From NCBI RefSeq assembly GCF_030622045.1, contig NZ_CP130886.1, positions 3,175,557 to 3,239,556 of the forward strand: a stretch of DNA of 64,000 nucleotides. Direction: 5' to 3'. Below, piece by piece: positions 18,826-28,707 of this stretch. Position 1 is the stretch's first letter; every line of letters starts with the position of its first letter. A program made the translations under genes and the position numbers. The notes beneath the pieces are model-generated. The model worked only from the letters and a program-made list of their open reading frames with translations, did no database searches and was not told where the DNA came from. The DNA is from Planctellipticum variicoloris. Lineage in GTDB: Bacteria > Planctomycetota > Planctomycetia > Planctomycetales > Planctomycetaceae.

Positions 18826-19827
18826 CTACCGCGCAGGCACGTGCGAGCGCATGAAATCAGCGATGTGCTGGATGGCCTCGCGGGACTCCGGAAGCCCGCG
18901 GATCTGGAACACATGAACCATGCCGGGCCAGACTTCGAGTTTCACCGGGATCCCATCCGCTGCCGCCTTCTTCGCTACCCGGACACTGTCGTCGCGGAGC
19001 ATTTCGTGCTCCCCGACTTGAATCAACAACGGCGGAAGGCCGCGATAGTCGCCGAAGACCGGCGAAGCCTGCGGATTGCGGGGATCCGACTTCCCCAGAT
19101 AGCGATCCCGAAACTCGGGCATCGTTCGAGCGCTGATAATCGGATCGTGAACGGTCTTGAGCGAATCGCTCGCCAGCGTGAAATCTGTCGCCGCCGAAAG
19201 GGGAATGCCTCCCGCCGGGAGCGGCTTCTTGCGGTCACACAACGCCAGCAATGTCGCCAGCGTCAGGTTGCCCCCCGCCGAATCCCCGGCGATGAACGTC
19301 GCTTTCGCCGGGCCGGGACCGGCCGGCCCGTTCGAGACCAGCCAGTCATGAGCCGCGACACAATCCTCCAGCCCGGCAGGAAACGGATGCTCCGGCGCCA
19401 GTCGGTAGTCGGGGAGCAGCACGGCACACCCGGCCGCCGCCGAGATGTCGGCCGCCAGTGGCAGATAGTTTCCCCCGGATCCTGAGACCCAACCGCCGCC
19501 ATGCAGATAGAGCAGCCGCAGGTCCGGGTCGGCGCCGGGCGCGAGCACCCATTCACAGGGAATCTCGCCGATCTTCAGGCGGATCAGCCGCACTCCTTCC
19601 ACGCGAGGCTCGTTGCGTGCGCCCATGCCGGACCGCAGCGATTCCAGGTTGAAGTCCACTGTGCCGAACGGCGTCCGCTTTTTCAGAGTTTCGAGATACG
19701 CGGCGCCTTCGGGCGAGACGGTCTTCCTGACGGCGGAGATCGCATGAAGGTCGTCTCCACGAGCGAATCCCGCAGTCCAGCTCGCTGTCGCAACGATGGC
19801 CGAAATGACCCAGGTCATACGATTCAT
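18826..19827 (-). CDS. Secreted alpha/beta hydrolase, hormone-sensitive-lipase-like
   Basis: The 333-residue protein has a signal peptide (about residues 1-24) and the HSL/family IV esterase signature. The oxyanion-hole motif HGGGWVSG is at 109-116, the nucleophile GDSAGG at 181-186 (S183), YRLAPEHPFPA follows the HGGG block, and the catalytic His is near MVHVFQI at the end. It hydrolyses carboxyl esters, but the natural substrate is unknown. ATG at 19827 has a GGAGAT-like purine stretch in its leader; the open frame to 19926 overlaps the upstream gene. It directly follows the next hydrolase gene, so the two may form one transcript. Confidence 0.88.
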   Translation of the reverse strand: MNRMTWVISAIVATASWTAGFARGDDLHAISAVRKTVSPEGAAYLETLKKRTPFGTVDFNLESLRSGMGARNEPRVEGVRLIRLKIGEIPCEWVLAPGADPDLRLLYLHGGGWVSGSGGNYLPLAADISAAAGCAVLLPDYRLAPEHPFPAGLEDCVAAHDWLVSNGPAGPGPAKATFIAGDSAGGNLTLATLLALCDRKKPLPAGGIPLSAATDFTLASDSLKTVHDPIISARTMPEFRDRYLGKSDPRNPQASPVFGDYRGLPPLLIQVGEHEMLRDDSVRVAKKAAADGIPVKLEVWPGMVHVFQIRGLPESREAIQHIADFMRSHVPAR

Positions 19828-19886
19828 GGAGATTTTCTCGCAAAGAGCAGATCGACGAATCCACGGACTCCGTCCGTGAACGAGAC

Positions 19887-20744
19887 TTAATTCGCCGCGG
19901 GCAGCAGTCCCCGCCCCTGCAGCCACGTTTCAGCGCGGTGCGGCCAGTCGGTCGGGCAAGCAGTCTTGCCAGGCCGAATCCCGAACCCGTGGCCCCCCTT
20001 TTCATAGATATGCAGTTCGGCCGGGATCTTCTGCTCCAGCAACCTCGTATAGAGCAACAGGCTCCCCTGCGGCAGGGAGGAACCGTCGTCCGCCGCCTGG
20101 GCGATGAACGTCGGCGGCCACTGGGCATCGACGCGGACATCCTCACGCAGCGTCCCCTCCTTGGCCTGGTACAGTCCCCACGGATACAGCAGCATCAGGA
20201 AATTCGGGCGGGTCTTTGGATCGGAGGTCGCGACTGCCGCGATCTGGCCCCCCGCCGAGAACCCGAGCAACCCGATCTTCTGCGGATCGAGTTTCCACTC
20301 TGCGGCCCGTTGCCGCACCAGTTTGAGCGCCTGATGCGTATCGATCGCCGGCCCGGCATTCGGCGCCGGATGCTCGTGCGTCGGGGCTCGATGCTTGAGC
20401 AGAAACGCGGTGATCCCCTGCGAAGCCAGCCATTCGCAGGCCTCGCTCCCTTCGAGGTCGGTCGTCAGGTAACGAAAGCCGCCGCCAGGCAGCACAATCA
20501 CGCCGACGTCGGTCCGTTTGTCGGCTGCCCCTTCGAAAACGACCAGCGAGGGGTGCGCAATGTTCGTCGTCCGCGTGATGACCGGCGCGCCGGGCTTGAG
20601 AGGAATCGTCGTCTCCCCGTCGGGAGCGTCGACGCCCGGCCCGGGCATCTCGCCCGTCCAGAGCAGAACGACCTGCCGCTCGGCGGCATACGCGGCCGAC
20701 ACGGCCAGCGACATCAGAAGGGCCAATCCGGTGCAGCGGAACAT
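19887..20744 (-). CDS. Secreted alpha/beta hydrolase, BD-FAE / acetyl-xylan-esterase-like
   Basis: The 285-residue protein starts with a signal peptide (MFRCTGLALLMSLAVSAAYA). It has PGGGF (87-91) as oxyanion loop, the nucleophile GFSAGG (161-166, S163), and the terminal GGHGFGIR histidine. The layout matches the BD-FAE/acetyl-xylan-esterase group that removes acyl decorations from plant polysaccharides. The start at 20744 is chosen for its signal peptide over an in-frame extension to 20828. It lies 59 bp upstream of the HSL-like gene in the same direction, and together with the SGNH gene it makes a small group of extracellular esterases. Confidence 0.88.
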   Translation of the reverse strand: MFRCTGLALLMSLAVSAAYAAERQVVLLWTGEMPGPGVDAPDGETTIPLKPGAPVITRTTNIAHPSLVVFEGAADKRTDVGVIVLPGGGFRYLTTDLEGSEACEWLASQGITAFLLKHRAPTHEHPAPNAGPAIDTHQALKLVRQRAAEWKLDPQKIGLLGFSAGGQIAAVATSDPKTRPNFLMLLYPWGLYQAKEGTLREDVRVDAQWPPTFIAQAADDGSSLPQGSLLLYTRLLEQKIPAELHIYEKGGHGFGIRPGKTACPTDWPHRAETWLQGRGLLPAAN

Positions 20745-21108
20745 AGGGGGCGGCTCCCTGGCGGAAAAACGAAAGCGGCAACAGGCCGAGACATCGCCAC
20801 CATAACCGCTCCCGCCCACGAACGCCAAAGTTCGTTTCGACTTCCCGAAAACGCGACTTCACTCAGCACTTCACGCAGCATTCGGGTGGTCCGGCCGCAG
20901 GCCGGACGGCGCAGCCGCAAGAGGCCGCAGTTGGAGTCTCATCCCGCAGGACACGGTTCCGACATCGGGATTGGGTTCTTTGTGATTTGTCGGTGGTGAA
21001 AAGCAACGCGAATAACTCTCAACGTCCTTTCGACATTCCGCCTTCGACATTCGACATTTCTTCGTCGCGTGAATCCTCCCGATTCCCGCCCTCACTGCGC
21101 AGCACAAA

Positions 21109-21146
21109 CGCAACGACCCCGGACATCCTCGTCCGGGGTCGTTGCG
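21109..21146 (-). terminator. Strong hairpin terminator after sigma factor gene
   Basis: CGCAACGACCCCGGAC (21109-21124) and GTCCGGGGTCGTTGCG (21131-21146) make a perfect 16-bp stem with a 6-nt loop, about 40 nt after the sigma-factor stop. On the minus strand GTTTGTG follows, a weak U-rich end. Confidence 0.8.
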
Positions 21147-21186
21147 CGTCTCACGTTCCTGATCTCGCTGTCGAATCAGCCGGGGC

Positions 21187-22029
21187 TCAGTCGCCCAGAA
21201 TGCCTTTGGCCAGTCGCTTGAGAGCTTCGGCTTCAATCTGCCGAACCCGTTCACGGGTCAAGCCGAGCGACTCGCCGATTTCCTTGAGAGTCTTGGGTTC
21301 CGCGTCATCGAGGCCGAACCGCATCCGCAGGATGGTGGCTTCGCGGGGATCCATTGTGTCCAGCATCCGGTAGACATGCTTCAGATTGTCGGTGTCGAGC
21401 AGTTCGTCTTCCGGCCCCTTGGTTCGCGTGTCCGCGACCATGTCGCTCATCGTCCAGCCGCCGTCATCGTCGTCGTGCTGTGGGGTGCTGTTGTAGAGCT
21501 GAATCGCCTTGCGCACGATGCTGAGCTTCTTGCGGGGAAGTTCCAGCTCGCGAGCCACTTCATCCTGCGTGGGCGGACGGCCGAGTTCATCTTCCAGTTT
21601 GGCCGTCGCCCGGCGCCACTTGGTCAGCAGCTCGACCATATAGGCGGGAATGCGGATCGTCTTGCCGCTGTTGATCAACGCCCTCTTGATCGACTGCTTG
21701 ATCCAGTAGCTGGCGTACGTGCTGAACCGGGTGTCCATGCCGGGATCGAAGCCTTCGACGGCGCGCATGAGCCCCAGGTTTCCCTCTTCGATGAGGTCCT
21801 GCAGCGGCAGCCCCTTGCCGGTATAGGCCCGGGCGATGTTCACCACCAGCCGCAAGTTGGCCCGGACCATGCGGTCCCGGGCCGCGTTGTCGCCGTCGGC
21901 GATGCGATAAGCCAGCTCCTTTTCTTCATTCGCGGTCAGAAGTGCCGTCTCGTTAATCTCGCGGAGGTACGTCTCCAGCGGATTCTGAACGGCGGCGGCG
22001 GGAGTGCGGGGACGGGAGGTCGTGCGCAT
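21187..22029 (-). CDS. RNA polymerase sigma-70 family factor (RpoD/SigA-like, no region 1.1)
   Basis: This 280-residue factor directs RNA polymerase to promoters. Region 1.2 (NPLETYLREINETALLTANEEKELA) is near the start, followed by regions 2.1-2.4 (RLVVNIARAYTGKGLPLQDLIEEGNLGLMRAVEGF, then RFSTYASYWIKQSIKRAL), region 3 (PPTQDEVARELEL) and region 4 (KTLKEIGESLGLTRERVRQIE). It lacks region 1.1 and the long non-conserved insert, so it is either the compact principal sigma seen in planctomycetes or a group 2 factor. The start at 22029 (MRTTSRPRT) is preferred; the open frame to 22308 reads as leader DNA. Confidence 0.93.
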   Translation of the reverse strand: MRTTSRPRTPAAAVQNPLETYLREINETALLTANEEKELAYRIADGDNAARDRMVRANLRLVVNIARAYTGKGLPLQDLIEEGNLGLMRAVEGFDPGMDTRFSTYASYWIKQSIKRALINSGKTIRIPAYMVELLTKWRRATAKLEDELGRPPTQDEVARELELPRKKLSIVRKAIQLYNSTPQHDDDDGGWTMSDMVADTRTKGPEDELLDTDNLKHVYRMLDTMDPREATILRMRFGLDDAEPKTLKEIGESLGLTRERVRQIEAEALKRLAKGILGD

Positions 22030-22645
22030 CGATATGAGCCGTGTCTCGTGTTTAGGGGGTGACGTCGCGACCGAATGCCGTCCGGGGCCTGTTTCACCGC
22101 GGGGGTGCGGTTCGTCCTGTGTGTTGTAGTTATCGGTAGCGCAATGCAAGATTTCCAAACCCAACGGCCCTGGCAAACAATTTCGATCAGCGAAACCTGG
22201 TAAGAGGCGCAGTCGTAACGGCGCTTCGGACAATGCCATCAACCGGCAAACTTTCCCCCAATTCTCGCGTCCGATTTCCTTGACGCGACACAATCCTGAA
22301 GTATGCATCCGCCGTGCCGACGACGACGCGGCACTCGGTTTTCTCCGGCAGCCTCCGTGAAACGCAGCTCCAAACTCTCACGCGCTGCAAGGTTGCACTC
22401 CGGCAACGCTGCTGCGTTCGAAGCCCCATTCCATCCTGTCATCATCGAGGTGTCGCGGCAGAAGTGGAGCCCTCCGTCGCGATTCTGACACGCTTGGAGG
22501 AGCGCCATCTCCGCGCCAGTTCCGATTGGCGCAAAAAAGCACGGAGTGCGGGTTATGTCGATTGCGCCGTAGAGATCCGGCCATGCGCATTACAACGCAT
22601 GCTCCGGCAGACAGGGCGATCCCTCCATCTGCCGACAGTCAATGA
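22030..22645. other. Intergenic region between rpsA terminator and sigma factor gene
   Basis: About 620 bp without a convincing gene. Several short open frames exist on both strands but show no family resemblance, no normal codon pattern and no ribosome binding site. The stretch next to 22029 must hold the leader and promoter of the sigma-factor gene. I looked for 6S, SRP and RNase P RNA signatures and saw none. Confidence 0.6.
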
Positions 22646-22648
22646 AAA

Positions 22649-22678
22649 CAGACGCCCGCGGATCTCCGCGGGCGTCTG
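22649..22678 (-). terminator. Rho-independent terminator of rpsA
   Basis: CAGACGCCCGCGGA (22649-22662) and TCCGCGGGCGTCTG (22665-22678) pair over 14 bp. Reading on the minus strand, the stem is followed by TTTTC, and the hairpin begins 46 nt after the rpsA stop. This is the most classical terminator in the window. Confidence 0.9.
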
Positions 22679-22723
22679 CACCAGACATCGTTGAAACCTG
22701 TCCGAAATCGGACAGAACTGCGA

Positions 22724-24568
<1,845 letters not shown>

Positions 24569-24789
24569 GCGTGCTTCAACTTTCCCGTGGCAGCCGTCGC
24601 GGCGGTCCGTCGACCCGCAACAACTACCGCAGCCGACCGTTCGACTGCGATCGCCAGACAAATAGAGGACTTCCACCGCCACCGGGAAACACGCGTCCCC
24701 CGCCCCGTGTCGGATGAAGTCGGGCAGTGTAGCATGTCGCCAACTTCAGACACCAGCGATGGTGCGGAAAAATCGGGCTTCGGGTATCG

Positions 24790-25220
24790 GGCTTCGGGCT
24801 TCGCTGAAAGAACGCGGGAATTCCGTCATGCCGCATGCCCCCCCCATCACGCTTTTCCAACGCCGCAGAATCGGGCATCCACACCCAACCCATCTCTGAG
24901 TCTGCACCCGCCCCGCGTGTGGCGGGTTATTCCGGATTCGGGCTTCACAGAAAGAGCTGCAGGAATTCCGTCACATCGCATGCCCACCCCCATCGCATTT
25001 TTCCAACGCCGCAGAATGGGGCATCTACGCCCAACCCATCTCTGAGTCTGCACCCGCCCCGCGTGTGGCGGGCTATTCCGGATTCGGGCTTCGCAGAAAG
25101 AGCTGCGGGAATTCCGTCATGCCGCATGCCCCCCCCATCGCGCTTTTCCATCGCCGCAGAATCGGACATCCACGCCCAACCCATCTCTGAGCCTGCACCC
25201 GCCCCGCGTGTGGCGGGTTA
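24790..25220. repeat. Three tandem copies of a 146-bp repeat abutting hemA
   Basis: Three head-to-tail copies fill most of the 649-bp gap between rpsA and hemA. The landmark GGCGGGTTA/GGCGGGCTA occurs at 24921, 25067 and 25212, giving periods of 146 and 145 bp. Each copy contains GGAATTCCGTCA, a C-rich run, CCAACGCCGCAGAAT-like and CCCAACCCATCTCTGAG motifs, and ends in a CCCGCC-N8-GGCGGG hairpin. The last copy ends exactly on the hemA stop codon. A diverged single copy is present at about 42470-42560. Each copy can be read as a short ORF (MGWxWMxDSAA), which I regard as incidental. Confidence 0.92.
25197..25218 (-). terminator. Hairpin at the hemA stop, supplied by the 146-bp repeat
   Basis: ACCCGCC (25197-25203) and GGCGGGT (25212-25218) form a 7-bp stem with an 8-nt loop. 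It begins inside the TAA stop of hemA and is repeated in the other two copies, giving three hairpins in series. No U-tract follows. Confidence 0.5.
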
Positions 25221-26489
25221 GGGGAGGTGGAAGAGGCGGCGGAGGGCGTTCAGGAGGCCGTGGGGAGCGCCGTCTTTCGATTCGTCGCGGAGCGCTTCGA
25301 GGGGGGGGTGGAGCAGTTTGTTCACGATCCGTTCGACGGCCCGTTCAATCGCTTCACGATCGCGACCTTCCAGATGCGGCATCTTCTTGAACATCCGCTC
25401 CAGCTCCTGCCGACTGACTTCATGCCAGCCTTCACGCAGCCGGGTCACCAGATCGCCCCCCGCCCGGCGGTTGATGTCTGCGGTAAACTGGGCGGTTTCC
25501 TCGATAATGATGGTCCGTGCGCGTTCGATTTCCCGGCTGCGAGCCCGGCGATTGTCGTCGCAAGTCCTTGCCAGGCTGTCGATATCGTAGAGAAACACGT
25601 CTTCCAGAGTCCCGACGGCGGGGTCAAAGTCGCGCGGGGCGCCGAGATCGAGGATAATCGCGGGCTTCCGGCTGCCGGTCGAGCGCGCCGCCTGAAAGCG
25701 CACCCGATCCACCACCGGCCGATCCGCGCCCGTGGTGCTGACGATCACGTCCGCCTGACCCAGCCAGCGGTCCAGGTCGTCCCACGGAGCCGGTACGCCC
25801 CCCCACTCGGCGGCTAGCCGCTCGGCCCGTTCGGGGCTGCGATTGACCACAACCAGATCGCGGACCCCTTCGTCTTTGAGATAACGAAGCGTCTCTTCGG
25901 CCATTTCGCCGGCCCCGATGACTAGCACCTGCTTGTCGACGAAGTGGTCGAAGACGCTCTTGGCGAAGTCACCCACGGCCACGCTGGCGATTGAGACGCG
26001 TCCTTCGGCGAGCCCCGTTTCCGTGCGAACCCTCCCGGAAACCCGAATGGCGCTCTGAAACAGAGCGTGAATCCGCGGTCCGCATGCGGAGTGCTCTTCC
26101 GCCGTGCGATAAGCCTCTTTGACTTGGCTGACGATCTGCGGCTCCCCCAGCACCATGCTGTCAAGGCTGGAGACGACTTCAAACAGATGCCGGACCACGG
26201 CCTGGCCGCTTTCGTCTCGCAGTTCGGAGACGAAGTTCGTCGCGGAAATCTGATGGAAGTCGGCCAGAAAACGATGGACGGACTCCGCGGACAGCCCGGC
26301 GTTCTCGGACCAGGCGAAATACAGCTCGACCCGGTTGCACGTTGACAAGATCACGGCTTCGACGCCGGAGAAGCGCTGTTGAATTTCCGCATACGCGGCA
26401 TCCAGCCGTTCCCGACTGGAAAATGCCAACTGCTCGCGAACGGCCAGTCCGGCGGTCTGATGCGTGCAGTAAACAACCAGGAAATTCAA
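25218..26489 (-). CDS. hemA: Glutamyl-tRNA reductase
   Basis: HemA reduces glutamyl-tRNA to glutamate-1-semialdehyde with NADPH, the first committed step of tetrapyrrole synthesis by the C5 route. The 423-residue chain has the nucleophilic cysteine C51 in STCNRVELY, the family motifs FEVVSSLDSMVLGEPQI and VSIASVAVGDFAK, the NADPH-binding VIGAGEMAEETL, and the C-terminal dimerisation helix with LVTRLREGWHEV. The start MNFLVVYCTHQTA fits. The stop codon TAA is the first trinucleotide of the adjoining tandem repeat. A HemX/CcsA-like gene lies 42 bp upstream in the same direction, the usual hemX-hemA order. Confidence 0.96.
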   Translation of the reverse strand: MNFLVVYCTHQTAGLAVREQLAFSSRERLDAAYAEIQQRFSGVEAVILSTCNRVELYFAWSENAGLSAESVHRFLADFHQISATNFVSELRDESGQAVVRHLFEVVSSLDSMVLGEPQIVSQVKEAYRTAEEHSACGPRIHALFQSAIRVSGRVRTETGLAEGRVSIASVAVGDFAKSVFDHFVDKQVLVIGAGEMAEETLRYLKDEGVRDLVVVNRSPERAERLAAEWGGVPAPWDDLDRWLGQADVIVSTTGADRPVVDRVRFQAARSTGSRKPAIILDLGAPRDFDPAVGTLEDVFLYDIDSLARTCDDNRRARSREIERARTIIIEETAQFTADINRRAGGDLVTRLREGWHEVSRQELERMFKKMPHLEGRDREAIERAVERIVNKLLHPPLEALRDESKDGAPHGLLNALRRLFHLP

Positions 26490-26531
26490 CGGTGCAGCTT
26501 CCGGGGCAGGGGAGTCGACGTGGCGGGGCAG

Positions 26532-27392
26532 TTATGGCGCGGCGGGAGGAGGGGTGCGTCCGTGGACGGTCTGAAGATGCGTCGCCCCCGTCAGAACTTG
26601 CGAACCAACGACCGTGAGCAGCAGAAATCCGCAGGACACGGCCGTGAGCCAGGCGACCTGCCGACCCGGCGCTCGCTGCCGCCCAAGAACATAGACGAAC
26701 ACGCCGACCATCATCAGCCAGCAGACGGAACCGGTCAGCACGACCGGATCGGCCCAGGTCGCCCAGCTCGCCGGTTCTTGAGTCGTCAGCCCGACGCCGA
26801 TGATCAACCCCAGAGTCAGCAGCGGCACCGCGGTCAGCAGCGCCCAGCGGTTCAAGCGTTCCAGGCGCTCCAGACTGGGGAGGGCCAATCCTCCGTGCCG
26901 GGCTCTGCCGTGCTTCAATCGCCGGTGTTGCCAGAGATACAACAGGCTGAGAACGAGCCCCCCCAGAATGGCCGCCGTTCCGAAGACCAGCAGCGAAACA
27001 TGCAGCATAAGCCAGTTTTTCGAGACTGGGAGATTTTCAGGCGGCCTTGAACGTCCGCCGCCGAACCAGGCCGCCAGGATCAGAGCCATGACGAGCGGCA
27101 GAACGAGAATTCCGGCTCGAAAAGTTCGATCCGACAGGACGAAGACCAAATACAGCAGAACGACGAGCCACGAGAGAACGAGGAGCCAGTCCGAAAGCGA
27201 GCTGAGCAAAGGGGGAAGCTGAGTCTCGCGCGACCTGAGCCCCAGATAGAGCGTCTGAGCCACAAGTCCCGCGGCGGTCATGCCAAGATGCAGCACTTCC
27301 ACCAGCGTGCTCCGGCGGTAGAAGCGCACGACCTCGAAGGCCAGCGCCAGCAGATAGCTGGCAAAGAAGCACATCACACTGACATTCAGCAT
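26532..27392 (-). CDS. HemX/CcsA-like cytochrome c assembly family membrane protein
   Basis: The 286-residue protein is almost entirely transmembrane (about eight helices) and matches the cytochrome c assembly (CcsA/HemX) family. Helix-forming stretches include VSVMCFFASYLLALAFEV, LLVLSWLVVLLYLVFVL and WLMLHVSLLVFGTAAILGG. A WWD-like segment, EPASWATWADPVVLTG, sits before the last helices and is where family members contact heme. It is placed directly before hemA, as hemX is in many bacteria, and may tune HemA level or handle heme. The start at 27392 has no clear ribosome binding site. Confidence 0.85.
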   Translation of the reverse strand: MLNVSVMCFFASYLLALAFEVVRFYRRSTLVEVLHLGMTAAGLVAQTLYLGLRSRETQLPPLLSSLSDWLLVLSWLVVLLYLVFVLSDRTFRAGILVLPLVMALILAAWFGGGRSRPPENLPVSKNWLMLHVSLLVFGTAAILGGLVLSLLYLWQHRRLKHGRARHGGLALPSLERLERLNRWALLTAVPLLTLGLIIGVGLTTQEPASWATWADPVVLTGSVCWLMMVGVFVYVLGRQRAPGRQVAWLTAVSCGFLLLTVVGSQVLTGATHLQTVHGRTPPPAAP

Positions 27393-27534
27393 GCCGCCGT
27401 CCCGCAGGTCTCACGCGTCAACGCGGCTGTCGCCACTTCCGGCCCGCCGCTGACAATCAGCGACAATACCATCGAACGGACAACCGGGACAATCGCGGCG
27501 ACGTTTCCGGCGTTTGCCAGGCGTCAAAGAAAAA

Positions 27535-27556
27535 AGGCGACCGATTGAGGTCGCCT
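27535..27556 (-). terminator. Rho-independent terminator of the PEP-CTERM gene
   Basis: AGGCGACC (27535-27542) and GGTCGCCT (27549-27556) form an 8-bp stem with a 6-nt loop, 31 nt after the stop. On the minus strand the stem is followed by TTTTTTCTTTG. Confidence 0.88.
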
Positions 27557-27587
27557 AGAGGCATTCTTCGCGAGGCCAGACCGCAGA

Positions 27588-28463
27588 TCAAGCCGTCTGA
27601 TCCGACTTTTGCGTTCGCCGGCGGCGGAGCGCCCGCAGGGCGAGTCCGAGGCCGGCAAAGCCGGCGAGGGCGAGAGAAGTGGGCTCGGGAACGACGGGAC
27701 CACCCTGGCCGCTAAAACCCGTCAAAGTCCCCGTCAATCGAGTCTCGCTCAAAGCCGTTCCCCACTGGAACTGCACATTCTTCAGCTTTGTCAGATCAAA
27801 GTTGCTCGGCACGCCCGTCAAAGTAAACACGACCGAATTTGTAATCAGCGGCGCAGAGATCTCCCTCCTCACAATTCCGCCGTTCCCGGTACCGGGAACA
27901 TAATTGTGGCCAATCAACCCGTAGTCGATGTTGTTGTTTGTGCTCCCTTTGGTACCGCGGTCAAAAATGTCGTAGCCAACTGTTCCGAAGGCGTAGTATG
28001 CCGAGTTGAGCTTCGATGACACGGCCGCTCCCTGCCGATACTCCCAGCCACCGACAGTCGGTTGAGGCGCGGTCACATTCCCGGTAGAAATCGTCGAAGT
28101 GGACACGGTCGTCGCGTTCGTGATGGTCGATCCGCTCGACTCGCCGACGGTCGGGCTGCTGTTCACAAAAGCCCCTGCGTAAGCGAGCATGGGCTTTGTC
28201 GCCGAATCCAGGCTAAACAGGAGCCCGGCAAGAACGTCGGTTCGAGTCGGCGCCGAATAATACCCTGTATAGGTGTTCGTAACGACGATCTTCAGCGTCC
28301 CGTTTGTGTAAAGCGAGAATGTGGCCGAAGCCGAGTGAGTGGACGCGTCGCTCACCGCGTAAGTGGCAAAGCTCTTCAGCGCGGCCTGACATGCAGTCTG
28401 CATGGAACCGAGGCCGATTGCAGCAGCAATCAAACCCAATGTCACGAGTCGTAACTTACTCAT
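27588..28463 (-). CDS. PEP-CTERM sorting domain protein
   Basis: This 291-residue exported protein begins with a signal peptide (LRLVTLGLIAAAIGLGSMQTACQA) and ends with a PEP-CTERM sorting tail: VPEP, a hydrophobic helix (SLALAGFAGLGLAL) and a basic end (RALRRRRTQ). The middle is Thr/Ser/Asn-rich and beta-strand-like, with no catalytic motif. Exosortase EpsH-type enzymes recognise such tails and process the protein for display or release in the exopolysaccharide layer. No exosortase is in the window. ATG at 28463 is preferred over 28475. The base composition is a little less GC-rich than its neighbours. Confidence 0.88.
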   Translation of the reverse strand: MSKLRLVTLGLIAAAIGLGSMQTACQAALKSFATYAVSDASTHSASATFSLYTNGTLKIVVTNTYTGYYSAPTRTDVLAGLLFSLDSATKPMLAYAGAFVNSSPTVGESSGSTITNATTVSTSTISTGNVTAPQPTVGGWEYRQGAAVSSKLNSAYYAFGTVGYDIFDRGTKGSTNNNIDYGLIGHNYVPGTGNGGIVRREISAPLITNSVVFTLTGVPSNFDLTKLKNVQFQWGTALSETRLTGTLTGFSGQGGPVVPEPTSLALAGFAGLGLALRALRRRRTQKSDQTA

Positions 28464-28707
28464 CCGCCTGCCCAATTCCGTTCGAACCTCTAAATCCGTC
28501 CCGAAGAAATCCGCATTTCAGGATGGAACCGAGACAACATCAAACCGTGATCATAAATCCCGCACGGACCGTTCGCAATTCCCCATTTGCGACAAATGCG
28601 CAAAGTATGCCGATAATCAGCTCAACGACGATCCTCGACGGCAGGCGAATGCCACGGAACGCAGCGTAAGCCATTTACACACAATCACTTACGAAAAACA
28701 CCACCCC

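Noticed and set aside
22283-22307. TTGACG followed by TATGCA 16 bp later on the plus strand, as a promoter for a small RNA or gene.
   Set aside because: Only three of six -10 positions match, and no plus-strand gene or terminated RNA follows before the rpsA terminator.
24790-25220. Tandem repeats considered as a CRISPR array or as short protein-coding genes (MGWxWMxDSAA).
   Set aside because: The units are 146 bp, contiguous and without unique spacers; the ORFs are not conserved between copies and lack ribosome binding sites.
28600-28700. Possible sigma-54 promoter (GTGGCATTCGCCTGCC on the minus strand) upstream of the PEP-CTERM gene.
   Set aside because: The GG-to-GC spacing is one base short of the strict -24/-12 spacing, so it should not be functional.
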